Shown here piece after piece: positions 18,467 to 26,874 of a stretch of 64,000 nt of DNA (positions within the stretch are counted from its first letter, which is position 1; each line of letters opens with the position of its first letter). Under the pieces are notes generated by a model, which had not been told where the DNA came from, did not search any database, and saw only the letters and a program-made list of their open reading frames with translations. The DNA comes from Psychrobacter sp. UBA3483. Its GTDB lineage: Bacteria > Pseudomonadota > Gammaproteobacteria > Pseudomonadales > Moraxellaceae. A program made the position numbers and the translations under genes. Location: positions 1-64,000 of the forward strand of contig NZ_DFQS01000019.1 of NCBI RefSeq assembly GCF_002377905.1, read 5' to 3'.

Positions 18467-19812
18467 TATTTCTCAGCCTTGCCGGTCTTTAATGATGCCT
18501 CTGTTTGGCTACCTTTGACTTCATTTTCATTATCTTCTAAAGTGCTGTTAGGTTTCGTATGGCTTGCTTCCTCTAACGTACTTGTTTGCTTGTCGGTCAT
18601 GGTTGGCGCAAGTTTTTTATCAAGCCCCACTTTATTTGGCAAGACGGCAACCAGTTTGGCTAGAGCAGGTTCTAAATCCGCCACGTCATTTGGCATCAAG
18701 GTAATATGTGCAATTTTACGGTCTTCGCGCTCAGCCTTGTGGTAGCTATGATAATGGGCGCCATCGATATCGAGCACCGCGCGGATATCAGGATACTGAC
18801 CCAACACGTTAAGCATAATCGCTGGATGAACGTTGTCGGTATCGCCTAAGGGCAGATTGACCACCGCGCGGATATGGTTTTCAAATTGACTGGTAATCGC
18901 GCCTTCGATACTCCAATGTCCAGAGTTATGGACACGCGGGGCAATCTCATTGGCCAGTAGATAATCGTTACCGCGAGCATCTTTACTTACAAACAGCTCA
19001 AGCGCCATCACACCGACATAACCTAAGTGATTCATCACCGTGCTAATAGCGTCGGTTGCTTGCTGAAATAAATGGCTAGTACCAACGGCTGGGGCACGGG
19101 TTTTGGCTAAAATACCATGATGATGGTGATTTTCGACCAAATCATAGCAGCGCACCTGACCATTTTGCGCGCGTACGGCAATGATAGACACTTCACGGCT
19201 AAAGTTGATAAAGCCTTCTGCGATGAGGGGTGCAGGCGTTGGCGTTAGCGCGCCTTTACCGCTAACCGCGTCTTTCAGCTCATGCCAAGCGATTTTAATA
19301 TCGCTGTCTTCTCTAATGACAAACTGACCTTTACCATCATAACCGCCGCGGCTGGTTTTGAGCACAATCGGTAGTCCTAGCTTGTCGCAAGCTTGCTTTA
19401 ATTCCGTTTCAGAGTTGACCGCCATAAATGGCACAGTGGCGATCTCAAGCTCATTAAACATGCCTTTTTCTTTTAAGCGATCTTGAGCGATATCAAGAGC
19501 AATCGGTGGCGGGAACATGCCTTGTTTGCTGCCTGATTTTGATAGATGCGCTAACTGCTCGACAGTCGCCGTTGGCGTGTTTTCAAACTCTAAAGTAAAA
19601 ACGTCAGCTGCGGCGATAAATTCATCTAATTGCTCGCTAGAAAAAACTTTTCCGTAAAGGCTGGCAGGGCAGTCGGCGTTGTCTTCTAAAAACACGCACT
19701 GATGACCGAGCGGCAGGGCAGCTTGGGCGAGCATCATACCAAGCTGACCGCCGCCTAAAATACCGATGGTACGGATGGTTTGGGTAACAGGATAAGCATT
19801 GGCGGTAGTCAT
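18466..19812 (-). CDS. purK: 5-(carboxyamino)imidazole ribonucleotide synthase PurK
   Basis: ATP-grasp enzyme that converts AIR, ATP and bicarbonate to N5-CAIR in purine biosynthesis. Seen: N-terminal GILGGGQLGMMLAQAA, the ATP-grasp segment with VLKTSRGGYDGKGQF, FSREVSIIAVR, and NEIAPRVHNSGHWSIEGA with the metal-binding residues. The catalytic core ends near residue 385-390. The last ~55 residues are low-complexity, rich in Thr, Ser, Glu and Lys, which most PurK proteins (about 355-380 aa) do not have. purE lies upstream on the same strand but 219 bp away with a hairpin between; yaiI is coupled downstream. Confidence 0.95.
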   Translation of the reverse strand: MTTANAYPVTQTIRTIGILGGGQLGMMLAQAALPLGHQCVFLEDNADCPASLYGKVFSSEQLDEFIAAADVFTLEFENTPTATVEQLAHLSKSGSKQGMFPPPIALDIAQDRLKEKGMFNELEIATVPFMAVNSETELKQACDKLGLPIVLKTSRGGYDGKGQFVIREDSDIKIAWHELKDAVSGKGALTPTPAPLIAEGFINFSREVSIIAVRAQNGQVRCYDLVENHHHHGILAKTRAPAVGTSHLFQQATDAISTVMNHLGYVGVMALELFVSKDARGNDYLLANEIAPRVHNSGHWSIEGAITSQFENHIRAVVNLPLGDTDNVHPAIMLNVLGQYPDIRAVLDIDGAHYHSYHKAEREDRKIAHITLMPNDVADLEPALAKLVAVLPNKVGLDKKLAPTMTDKQTSTLEEASHTKPNSTLEDNENEVKGSQTEASLKTGKAEK

Positions 19813-19885
19813 GGCAGGCTCTTTACATTTAAAATGAATAAGGGTTTTTAGTAAGGGATTAGCTAAAAGTTAAGGTTAGAAATAG

Positions 19886-19909
19886 GAAAAGGTGCACCGT
19901 ATGCACCTT
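19886..19909 (-). terminator. hairpin between purE and purK (possible partial terminator)
   Basis: Perfect 8-bp stem AAGGTGCA (19889-19896) / TGCACCTT (19902-19909) with a 5-base loop; on the minus strand four U follow. This could attenuate read-through from purE into purK. The short U-run makes it a weak call. Confidence 0.45.
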
Positions 19910-20031
19910 ATCTTTAGTAAAACTCATTTGGTTATAAATATCAAGTTTAGCGCATGGTAAGTATAAAATATTGCTAGCAAGAGTATGGATAATAGCATTT
20001 TTTGTTAAAAGCTTAACTCACTTTACTTACT

Positions 20032-20610
20032 TTATTGATTAATAATACCAGGCGTTGGACTTGCAAGAATGGTTTCTGTTTGCGCTTGACGCATGTTATC
20101 AAGCTTAGTAGCAAGTGACTCATCATGCAAGGCAAGCACCTGAATGGCAAGAAGGGCGGCGTTATAGGCGCCAGCAGTGCCAATGGCTAAGGTGCCAACA
20201 GCCACGCCTTTTGGCATTTGTACAATAGAGAGTAGGCTATCCCAACCGCTAAGCATGGAGGATTTAACAGGGACACCAAACACAGGCAGCGGCGTTTGAC
20301 TGGCACACATACCGGGCAGATGCGCGGCGCCGCCAGCCCCAGCGATAATTACCTGCAAGCCGTTACCTTTGGCGCTTTTGGCATAGTCGAACAATCTATC
20401 TGGGGTACGGTGCGCTGACACTACTTCACATTCAAAAGCAATATCAAAGTCAGCAAGCAACTGCGCCGCTGCACTCATGGTCGCCCAATCCGACTGCGAG
20501 CCCATGATAATGCCAACTTTTGGTTGACCAGCAGGGGAGGTAATAGGACCGTTTTGCTCAATAGCAGCGTTTTGTGTAGTAGGGTTCACAGTAGCGGAGG
20601 TGGTGCTCAT
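20032..20610 (-). CDS. purE: N5-carboxyaminoimidazole ribonucleotide mutase PurE
   Basis: Class I PurE, which rearranges N5-CAIR (the PurK product) to CAIR. Key blocks are [26 protein letters not shown] with the catalytic histidine, [11 protein letters not shown], and the GVPVKSS loop. A disordered leader of about 30 residues precedes the core, making it 192 aa rather than about 165. It lies upstream of purK on the same strand. Confidence 0.95.
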   Translation of the reverse strand: MSTTSATVNPTTQNAAIEQNGPITSPAGQPKVGIIMGSQSDWATMSAAAQLLADFDIAFECEVVSAHRTPDRLFDYAKSAKGNGLQVIIAGAGGAAHLPGMCASQTPLPVFGVPVKSSMLSGWDSLLSIVQMPKGVAVGTLAIGTAGAYNAALLAIQVLALHDESLATKLDNMRQAQTETILASPTPGIINQ

Positions 20611-20729
20611 GCTTTGATATCCTCAAAAAGACCATCATACAAAAGTTTTGCTGCCTTCGTAAAGCCAAGTTTGTCGTTTAATGACAAGGCCGGCTAAATA
20701 GCAGTTTTTTATGTCGCGATTTTATAGAT

Positions 20730-21686
20730 TTACAATGGGCCTTCATCATGGCGATATTGCACAAAGTTACTGGCTTTCAATGGTAATGGCTGTTCAGTAT
20801 CAAGCTGATAACAGGTCATATAACCGCTATCTATGGCTGCTGAATAATCGGTGCAAACCACTTGATGGCTCAATGGTTCAGGATTGCCAGTGAGCCAATA
20901 ATGCCCAACAAACACGGGTTTATGCGTTTTAAGGGCAAATTCAATGTTCTCTGCCATGGCATCGTTTGGAATCTGCGCCAACCCTGAGCTCGGCGCCCGA
21001 GCTATCTCATGAATAGTGCGCTTATTGAGCTCATCAAGCCACCAACGCACGCGTACTTGTGAGCGCTCTGCCCCGTCTTTATCAACCATGACCAAACCTT
21101 CAGGCAACGCTGTTTCCACGCCTTTTAACACACGCTCAAGCGCATCATAGGCGGGGCTATGTTTTTGTGAGGTGGCAATGACCGCTTCAGGGGTCAAGCA
21201 GTTATCAGCAGTGAGCAAAGGTTTTAATACCGCCATGCTATCGACATCCCAGCAAGCGTGGACAAAGCAGGCATAATCGGTCTCAAGCCAAAGCGGTATT
21301 TCATAAAAGCGCTGCAGCCAGTATTGATGCGCTTCTGAGCCAAAGGGCACTTCGGCTAAAAACGCTTCATGTTGGCGTACGTGTACATCGCTATGCGAGC
21401 GTAAATAGCACTCGGGCTGCTTTGGATCAAGCATTGCAAAAGCCAAAGCATTGTATTCATGATTGCCCATCACCGCATCGGCCACGCCTGCATCTAGCAT
21501 CGCAAAAACAATTTCAAGAGTGGCTACCTGCTGCGAACCTCGGTCAATCAAGTCACCAATAAAGAGGGCCCGATGCCCCGATGGCGGTACAAAGTGGCGG
21601 CCATTATGCACATAGCCCAACTGTTTTAGCAGCCCAACCAATTTGTCTGCATAACCGTGAATATCGCCAATAATATCTATAATCAT
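20730..21686 (-). CDS. metallophosphoesterase (PPP-type serine/threonine phosphatase or ApaH-like)
   Basis: Calcineurin-like dinuclear metal phosphatase. The metal and phosphate motifs are ordered as expected: GDIHG near residues 7-11, GDLIDRG, then GNHEYNALAF, with later histidines FVHACWD and VGHYW. This motif order is shared by bacterial PrpA-type protein phosphatases and symmetrical diadenosine tetraphosphatases (ApaH). At 318 aa both remain possible, and the substrate cannot be told from sequence alone. No signal peptide, so probably cytoplasmic. It appears monocistronic. Confidence 0.8.
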   Translation of the reverse strand: MIIDIIGDIHGYADKLVGLLKQLGYVHNGRHFVPPSGHRALFIGDLIDRGSQQVATLEIVFAMLDAGVADAVMGNHEYNALAFAMLDPKQPECYLRSHSDVHVRQHEAFLAEVPFGSEAHQYWLQRFYEIPLWLETDYACFVHACWDVDSMAVLKPLLTADNCLTPEAVIATSQKHSPAYDALERVLKGVETALPEGLVMVDKDGAERSQVRVRWWLDELNKRTIHEIARAPSSGLAQIPNDAMAENIEFALKTHKPVFVGHYWLTGNPEPLSHQVVCTDYSAAIDSGYMTCYQLDTEQPLPLKASNFVQYRHDEGPL

Positions 21687-21816
21687 AATTATTTATTAAA
21701 TTCTTAAATATTTTGTTCAAAATAAAATTACTAAAAAACATCGCCAACTGCTTAACTACTTAAAATTCATTTATAAACCAAGCTTCGACTTTCACCACTT
21801 GATTTCATTAAACATT

Positions 21817-22425
21817 CTACAGCCCAGGAGATAATAGCGCATTCAAAAAGTGCGGCAAGACGCGAGGTTCTAAAATAATTGTCGCAATCACCCCAAACGC
21901 GCCGCCCCACATATGCGCCATATGATTGATATTGGAGCCGCCGCGTTTATCGGCATAAATACTATAAGCGACGTAAGCGACTGCAAACACTATCGCTGGA
22001 ATAGGAATAATGGCAAATAAGTAAATCTTTTCCCACGGTGCTAGTAAAATAAATGCAAATAGCACTGCTGATACACCGCCTGAAGCACCAAGGCTCAAAT
22101 AACTGGCACTTTTTTTATTTTTAAGATAGCTTGGCACCATGGCGATTACGATAGCCAGTACATAAAAAACCACGAAACCGTAACCGAATAAGAATGGCTG
22201 ATATAAGCCTTCGATAGCCCGGCCAAAAAAGTACAGAGTGAACATATTAAACAGCAAGTGCATCGCATCGGCATGAATAAAGCCGTGGGTCACAAAGCGG
22301 TCCCATTGACCGTTATTTACCGCCGGCGGATAAAAAATCAGCCGATTAAATAGGGTTTTATTTTGCCACGCCAATAAACTGACAATAACCGTAATAATGA
22401 TAATAAGCGTCGTGTGGTTGAACAA
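21817..22425 (-). CDS. rhomboid family intramembrane serine protease
   Basis: Compact six-helix rhomboid protease of the inner membrane that cleaves substrates within the bilayer. The catalytic Ser115 lies in GASGG and His171 in AHMWGG; the structural His56 and Asn60 of the HLLFN helix are also present, so it should be active. It lacks the N-terminal cytoplasmic domain of E. coli GlpG. The start is a TTG at 22423-22425: AAGGA lies exactly seven bases upstream and no ATG is available before the first core helix. Monocistronic by appearance. Confidence 0.9.
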   Translation of the reverse strand: MFNHTTLIIIITVIVSLLAWQNKTLFNRLIFYPPAVNNGQWDRFVTHGFIHADAMHLLFNMFTLYFFGRAIEGLYQPFLFGYGFVVFYVLAIVIAMVPSYLKNKKSASYLSLGASGGVSAVLFAFILLAPWEKIYLFAIIPIPAIVFAVAYVAYSIYADKRGGSNINHMAHMWGGAFGVIATIILEPRVLPHFLNALLSPGL

Positions 22426-22961
22426 AGGAGAGTCCTTAGGCCGAGCCTGATAGAGGGCAGTGTTATAGAGCGTAGTGCTTAAAGACCAGATAAGTTGGAT
22501 AAAAAATAACTAAATATGGGTGCTGAAAAATAGCTAAAGCTCACACCAACAGTAATAACAGTGATGCTAAGGCAAAAAACCAATAGACGACAAAATTATG
22601 CTTTAATAATCGTTTATATTGAATAATATAACAGCGTAACAGGCAACTAAGTAATGCTTCGTATACTGACCGTAACGTTTAACGACAGAATAAACAGTAA
22701 TCAAAAAATGAGTATACACAGATATGTTTATGCAGTTTTATAGTCATTTAAACGCTGATACAGGGTTAGGATTGATAGGCAATTTATATGCCAACATTGC
22801 TTACCAAGTACTGACTAAGTACTGATTAAGTACTAACTGAATGCTGACCTGTTAAGGGCGTATTTTTATGGACGTGCTACAGTCTACAGCCTATAAAAAT
22901 GAAGTCAAAAAAGAAATCGCTATGCCGTATCTTAAATCAACGCCGACAAAGGCTATACCTT
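22426..22961. other. intergenic region with direct repeats upstream of the OmpA-like pair
   Basis: About 535 bp without a gene, between the divergent rhomboid gene and the first OmpA-like paralogue. Its notable content is a set of 11-bp tandem repeats at 22806-22849, listed separately. The rest is AT-rich with no RNA gene recognised. Confidence 0.5.
22806..22849. repeat. three to four tandem 11-bp direct repeats
   Basis: Units AAGTACTGACT (22806-22816), AAGTACTGATT (22817-22827), AAGTACTAACT (22828-22838) and a degenerate fourth, GAATGCTGACC. The 11-bp period is close to one helical turn and each of the first three units contains the palindrome AGTACT. They end about 112 bp before the start codon of the downstream gene. 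Confidence 0.8.
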
Positions 22962-24590
22962 ATGAATATCATTGACCAATTAGAGCAGATAGTAACGCCC
23001 GCTGTCTTAGGTAGCCAGATTAATAATGAACAGGTTATCGATGACCATCATATTGATAACGGCCGCGTGTCTTATGTCAGCTTATTAGAGCAGTTTTATG
23101 CCATATTGGTGGCGCGTTTGGCATTGCCGCAAATTTATTCGCAATTGCTACGTGATGATGAGCCGATTGCCAATGACAATATAGTAGAGACACCATTATT
23201 TGAGCAGTTATGGCAAGCCCCAAGCGCGCGCCGCACTATTATCGAAGAGCTTGCAGCGACCCACCATATTGATGAGCTGACTACTACAAAACTTATTATG
23301 AATGCGGCGCCACTGGCTTACCGTGAGCTTAAAGTCATGGCCAATGGGCAGTTTTTACCGGCGTTTTTACAAACTGAGCAGCCATCATTGCGCCATTACC
23401 TGCCAATATGGGCGGCACCGCTCATTACCGTCGCACAAGATAACCCTGATGAATTGTTTGATTACCAAAACGCCATAGTCGACGCTGCTACAGAAGTGAG
23501 CCCTGTTTTATTAGATAAGAATGCTACTGAAGCAGGTGTGGTAAGGTCTTCTGCGAACCTGATAAAACAACAACACGTGGTAACAGAGCTTGCTAGTGAA
23601 AGCTTTGATAACAGTCTAGAGACGAGTGCCATTCATGCCAATCCTGCTGAGCATTACTTAGCTGAAAACAGCAGTTTAAAGCGCGAAAAAGTACGAACCC
23701 GTAACCAACGTAATGACTTATTAATACGGGTATTTTTACTATTTGCCGCCATCGCAGCGATTGGACTGGTATGGGCATTTTTAATTAAGCCTAATGACGC
23801 CCCGCATGTAGAACCAGTGGCCACTGCGCCTGCTGTCATAACGCCTGTCGCCGAGCCGCCCGCGCAGGTATTAACGCCGGTTTCACTTATCGTTGGCGTG
23901 GATAATAACGGTAATTTATACACCTGTAGCGCCTCCGTCGGTGACGCCGCGCTCCAAAGTACGCTGCAACAAGCGCTTAATAGTAGCTTTGGCAAGCAGG
24001 CAGGTATATGTCAGTTTACGGTACAAGAAGGCGTGGCTAACAATATTGCCAATATGCCTATCGAAGCGCTACCCAATATTTTGACTTTATTAAGAGCGGC
24101 ACCATTTGCTCGCTTACAATTGCAAAATGACCGTATGATGATAGAAGCGCCAGATGGTATGCAGCTACAAAGATTGGCCACTGATATCCGTGCTCTGGCA
24201 CCAACAATGATGGTAGATAGTACCGCGCCGCTACCACTGCCCAATAATGCAGAAAACGGTATAGGCGCCGATAATATGGCGATGAATGATGCAAACAATC
24301 AGTTTGCCCAAGATGGAAGCAGCATAAATGACCAGTACACTGGCATTAATAATATAAATAACAATAACGACTATCAAGCTTCTGATGACGTTACCGGTGA
24401 TAGCGTGACACCTGCACCAGCACGCAATAGCGACTTTAATAATCCGCCTAGAGCTAACGAACCTAGAAGTAATGAACCTAGAAGTAATGACCGTCCCGCA
24501 TCGACGCGGCCACCGGGACCTTTTTCAGAATCGGAAGTAGACGATATGGCAAGCAGCGTTATCGTGGCCGAGCCTGCGCAAGTCAGATAG
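22962..24590 (+). CDS. membrane-anchored paralogue of the OmpA-family protein, without an OmpA domain
   Basis: A 542-aa protein with three parts. Residues 1-160 form a soluble, mostly helical domain (opening MNIIDQLEQIVTPAVLG, LLEQFYAILVARL), with no signal peptide before it. One transmembrane helix is at 253-274, preceded by basic residues, so the N-terminal part should be cytoplasmic. A periplasmic domain (about 305-420) with two cysteines (YTCSAS, GICQF) matches the same region of the next gene. The tail is low-complexity, rich in Asn, Asp and Pro, with NEPRS repeats. Unlike its neighbour it has no C-terminal OmpA domain. The start at 22962 has AAAGG nine bases upstream; a frame from 22899 adds an unlikely basic leader. 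Function unknown. Confidence 0.75.
   Translation: MNIIDQLEQIVTPAVLGSQINNEQVIDDHHIDNGRVSYVSLLEQFYAILVARLALPQIYSQLLRDDEPIANDNIVETPLFEQLWQAPSARRTIIEELAATHHIDELTTTKLIMNAAPLAYRELKVMANGQFLPAFLQTEQPSLRHYLPIWAAPLITVAQDNPDELFDYQNAIVDAATEVSPVLLDKNATEAGVVRSSANLIKQQHVVTELASESFDNSLETSAIHANPAEHYLAENSSLKREKVRTRNQRNDLLIRVFLLFAAIAAIGLVWAFLIKPNDAPHVEPVATAPAVITPVAEPPAQVLTPVSLIVGVDNNGNLYTCSASVGDAALQSTLQQALNSSFGKQAGICQFTVQEGVANNIANMPIEALPNILTLLRAAPFARLQLQNDRMMIEAPDGMQLQRLATDIRALAPTMMVDSTAPLPLPNNAENGIGADNMAMNDANNQFAQDGSSINDQYTGINNINNNNDYQASDDVTGDSVTPAPARNSDFNNPPRANEPRSNEPRSNDRPASTRPPGPFSESEVDDMASSVIVAEPAQVR
24444..24488 (+). repeat. 15-bp coding minisatellite (PRSNE repeats)
   Basis: Two perfect copies of the 15-mer GAACCTAGAAGTAAT (24459-24473, 24474-24488), preceded by a degenerate copy from about 24444. 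They encode PRANE-PRSNE-PRSND in the disordered tail. The unit is a multiple of three, so copy-number change keeps the frame. Confidence 0.75.
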
Positions 24591-25026
24591 ATAAGCTTAA
24601 AATATAAAACACATAGGAAAGAATGCACCAAAAGTAGTTGGCTAAAAGGAGGGCAGGCACAATCACTGACTGCGCTCCTTTTTTATTTTTAGCTAAGTAG
24701 ACATAGCGCCACTTGAAAATATAATTAATATGTTATTAATTTGTACTGTAAAGAGCTCGTAGTTACGTGTCACAACTGAAACATTACTTAACGTAGCAAT
24801 TGCACAACAGCCCGTCGATTGTGAATAGCGCCTTAATACTTTTATAATAACAAAAGTTGAATATAGATAAATAGTGCTGATATTTATTAAGCCATTTTTG
24901 TTAATTGATTTTTTTATTAAATATGAGTATTAAGAAATATCAGTACTATTAATTTTTTAGTTTTTTGAGAATGTAGTTTGGTGCAAAAGAATTATTCAAA
25001 ATAACAATTTATTAAGGAATGACATT
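24591..25026. other. intergenic region between the two OmpA-like paralogues
   Basis: About 435 bp, AT-rich. It holds the terminator of the first paralogue near its left end and presumably a separate promoter for the second. No other feature is recognised. Confidence 0.45.
24644..24684 (+). terminator. terminator after the first OmpA-like paralogue
   Basis: Outer stem AAAAGGAG (24644-24651) / CTCCTTTT (24675-24682), extended inward by GCAG / CTGC, followed by further T residues. Confidence 0.75.
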
Positions 25027-26742
25027 ATGGATATTATCAGTCACTTAACGCGGACGGTTAGCCCTGCAGTATTAGGCGATGATCGCAATCCCGCTAAACA
25101 GAATTTACTTGAACAATTTTATGCTATTTTTGCCGCACGCCTAGCGGATAATACGACTTATACGCGTTTTGCTAATGAAAATATCGCCCGTGATGACCAA
25201 GGGTTTTATGATCGCGTATGGACTGATGGCGCCCACCGCGACCAAATTGCCCGTGAGCTTGCCGGTAAACATAACGTTGATGCCACCGCAGCACGTGGTT
25301 TGATTGCGATGGCCGCTCCATTGGCTTATCACGAGATAAAAAGTTTGGCAGGGACCACCCCTGTCCCACAGTTTTTAAATGACAACCTTGCCAGCTATCA
25401 GCACCATATTCCAGCATGGGCGAGTGCTGTTCTGCCTGCAGGTATGGTTGCCGCGCCAGCTGGTGCTCGGGTGTCTGATACGGTCAGTACTGCGCCTATT
25501 CGCCGTGAAGAGGAAGAAAAAGGCAGCTTTATGAAAGCGCTGCTACCAATTATCGGTTTGATTATCTTAGGGGCATTGGCGTGGGCGCTGCTCAGAGGTT
25601 GCCAAGACAATCCTGAGCCAGTCGGTACGCCAGTTGCCACTGAGCAACAAGCTGCCAATGACGGACAAACAGTGGTTGCAGCCGATATACAGCCAGCTTC
25701 ATTACGTATTGCGACTGGTGAAAACAGTGAGTTATACGCGTGCCGTATGAACGTTGGTAACGAGACGCTACAAGGCAACGTGATGGACGCGTTGACGGCG
25801 ACGTTTGGTGATGAGGCCAATAATTGCCGCGCTGATGTCGATGATTACTTCTCGATAGATATGCCAGCTGCCGCTCAGCTTTCTTCTATTTTGCCTATCG
25901 TCAAAAACGTACCAAATGCCAGTATGCTGATTCAAGGCGATACCATTACCGTGAATGCGCCAGATGCGGCAGCATTAGATAAATTGGTTGCTGATTTACA
26001 AGCCGCAGCGCCAGCTATGACGGTACAAGCAGAGGGTCCGCTCAATGAGCGAAGCGAGATTGATCGCAGCTTAGCAGCATCGCAAGCGGCGATGCAGAAC
26101 CTCGGTCAAGACCCAGATCCTCGTGATGTGGCTCGCGCCCTGAGTCTGCAAGTAGTAAACTTTGAAGTAGATAAAGCTGTTATTCCAGAAGCCAACAAGC
26201 CATTATTGGACAATGCTGTTAAGATTATGCAGCAAGTGCCAGATATGAAACTGTTAATTATTGGTCATACCGACAAAACCGCCGATGCCGCTTATAATAT
26301 GCAGTTGTCACAAGAGCGCGCGCAATCGATGAAAGATTATCTGGTCGCCCAAGGTGCGGATCCAACCAAGCTAATGACCAAAGGTATGGGTGAGACCGAT
26401 CCAATCGCTGATAATGCCACAGAGCAAGGTCGTTTCCGTAACCGCCGTATCGAGTTTGTGGTATATGATGAAACAGCAATGACTAACGATGGCGTGGCGA
26501 TTAGTAACGGTGCGCTCGATCCAGACTTAAATCCATTAGATAGTAATAATGATGATTTGATGCCTGACAGTGATGACCGGACAGGGAACAATTTACCGGC
26601 ACCTAAAAGCTCAATACCAACATCAAATAGTAGACCAATTGATCCAGACTTAAATCCATTAGACCGTAATAATGATGACATTTTACCGGACGCTGATGAT
26701 GCGAGCCGTGGTACTGCTTTAGACCCAAAAGCCAGTAATTAA
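25027..26742 (+). CDS. inner-membrane-anchored OmpA-family protein
   Basis: 571 aa. Residues 1-140 are a cytoplasmic-looking helical domain (MDIISHLTRTVSPAVLG) shared with the preceding gene. A single membrane helix at about 170-190 follows acidic and basic residues. A periplasmic domain (about 220-336) carries Cys239 and Cys267, likely a disulfide. A complete OmpA C-terminal domain spans about 375-480, with the diaminopimelate-binding pair Asp416 (GHTD) and Arg431, 15 residues apart as in E. coli OmpA. It should bind peptidoglycan while anchored in the inner membrane, unlike classical OmpA. The tail (481-571) holds two Asp/Asn-rich repeats. RBS AAGGA lies just upstream. The N-terminal domain is not one I can name with confidence. 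Confidence 0.82.
   Translation: MDIISHLTRTVSPAVLGDDRNPAKQNLLEQFYAIFAARLADNTTYTRFANENIARDDQGFYDRVWTDGAHRDQIARELAGKHNVDATAARGLIAMAAPLAYHEIKSLAGTTPVPQFLNDNLASYQHHIPAWASAVLPAGMVAAPAGARVSDTVSTAPIRREEEEKGSFMKALLPIIGLIILGALAWALLRGCQDNPEPVGTPVATEQQAANDGQTVVAADIQPASLRIATGENSELYACRMNVGNETLQGNVMDALTATFGDEANNCRADVDDYFSIDMPAAAQLSSILPIVKNVPNASMLIQGDTITVNAPDAAALDKLVADLQAAAPAMTVQAEGPLNERSEIDRSLAASQAAMQNLGQDPDPRDVARALSLQVVNFEVDKAVIPEANKPLLDNAVKIMQQVPDMKLLIIGHTDKTADAAYNMQLSQERAQSMKDYLVAQGADPTKLMTKGMGETDPIADNATEQGRFRNRRIEFVVYDETAMTNDGVAISNGALDPDLNPLDSNNDDLMPDSDDRTGNNLPAPKSSIPTSNSRPIDPDLNPLDRNNDDILPDADDASRGTALDPKASN
26518..26663 (+). repeat. duplicated Asp-rich coding segment
   Basis: A perfect 23-bp repeat at 26518-26540 and 26641-26663, each followed by similar sequence encoding an Asp/Asn-rich stretch (DPDLNPLD, then NNDD and PD.DD). 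It marks an internal duplication of the C-terminal tail of the OmpA-family protein. Confidence 0.8.
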
Positions 26743-26798
26743 TAAGAATTCTAATTACTTATAGTTGTCTATCGATAGCTAGTATTAATATTAAAAAG

Positions 26799-26829
26799 AC
26801 CGCATCTTATGTTTAAGGTGCGGTTTTTT
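26799..26829 (+). terminator. terminator after the OmpA-family gene
   Basis: Eleven-base-pair stem 26799-26809 / 26814-26824 with one G-U pair and a TGTT loop, followed by six T. Confidence 0.88.
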
Positions 26830-26874
26830 GTTGCATTAAATAAAACTGGAATAAAGCTGGTTTGGTTACATGAA

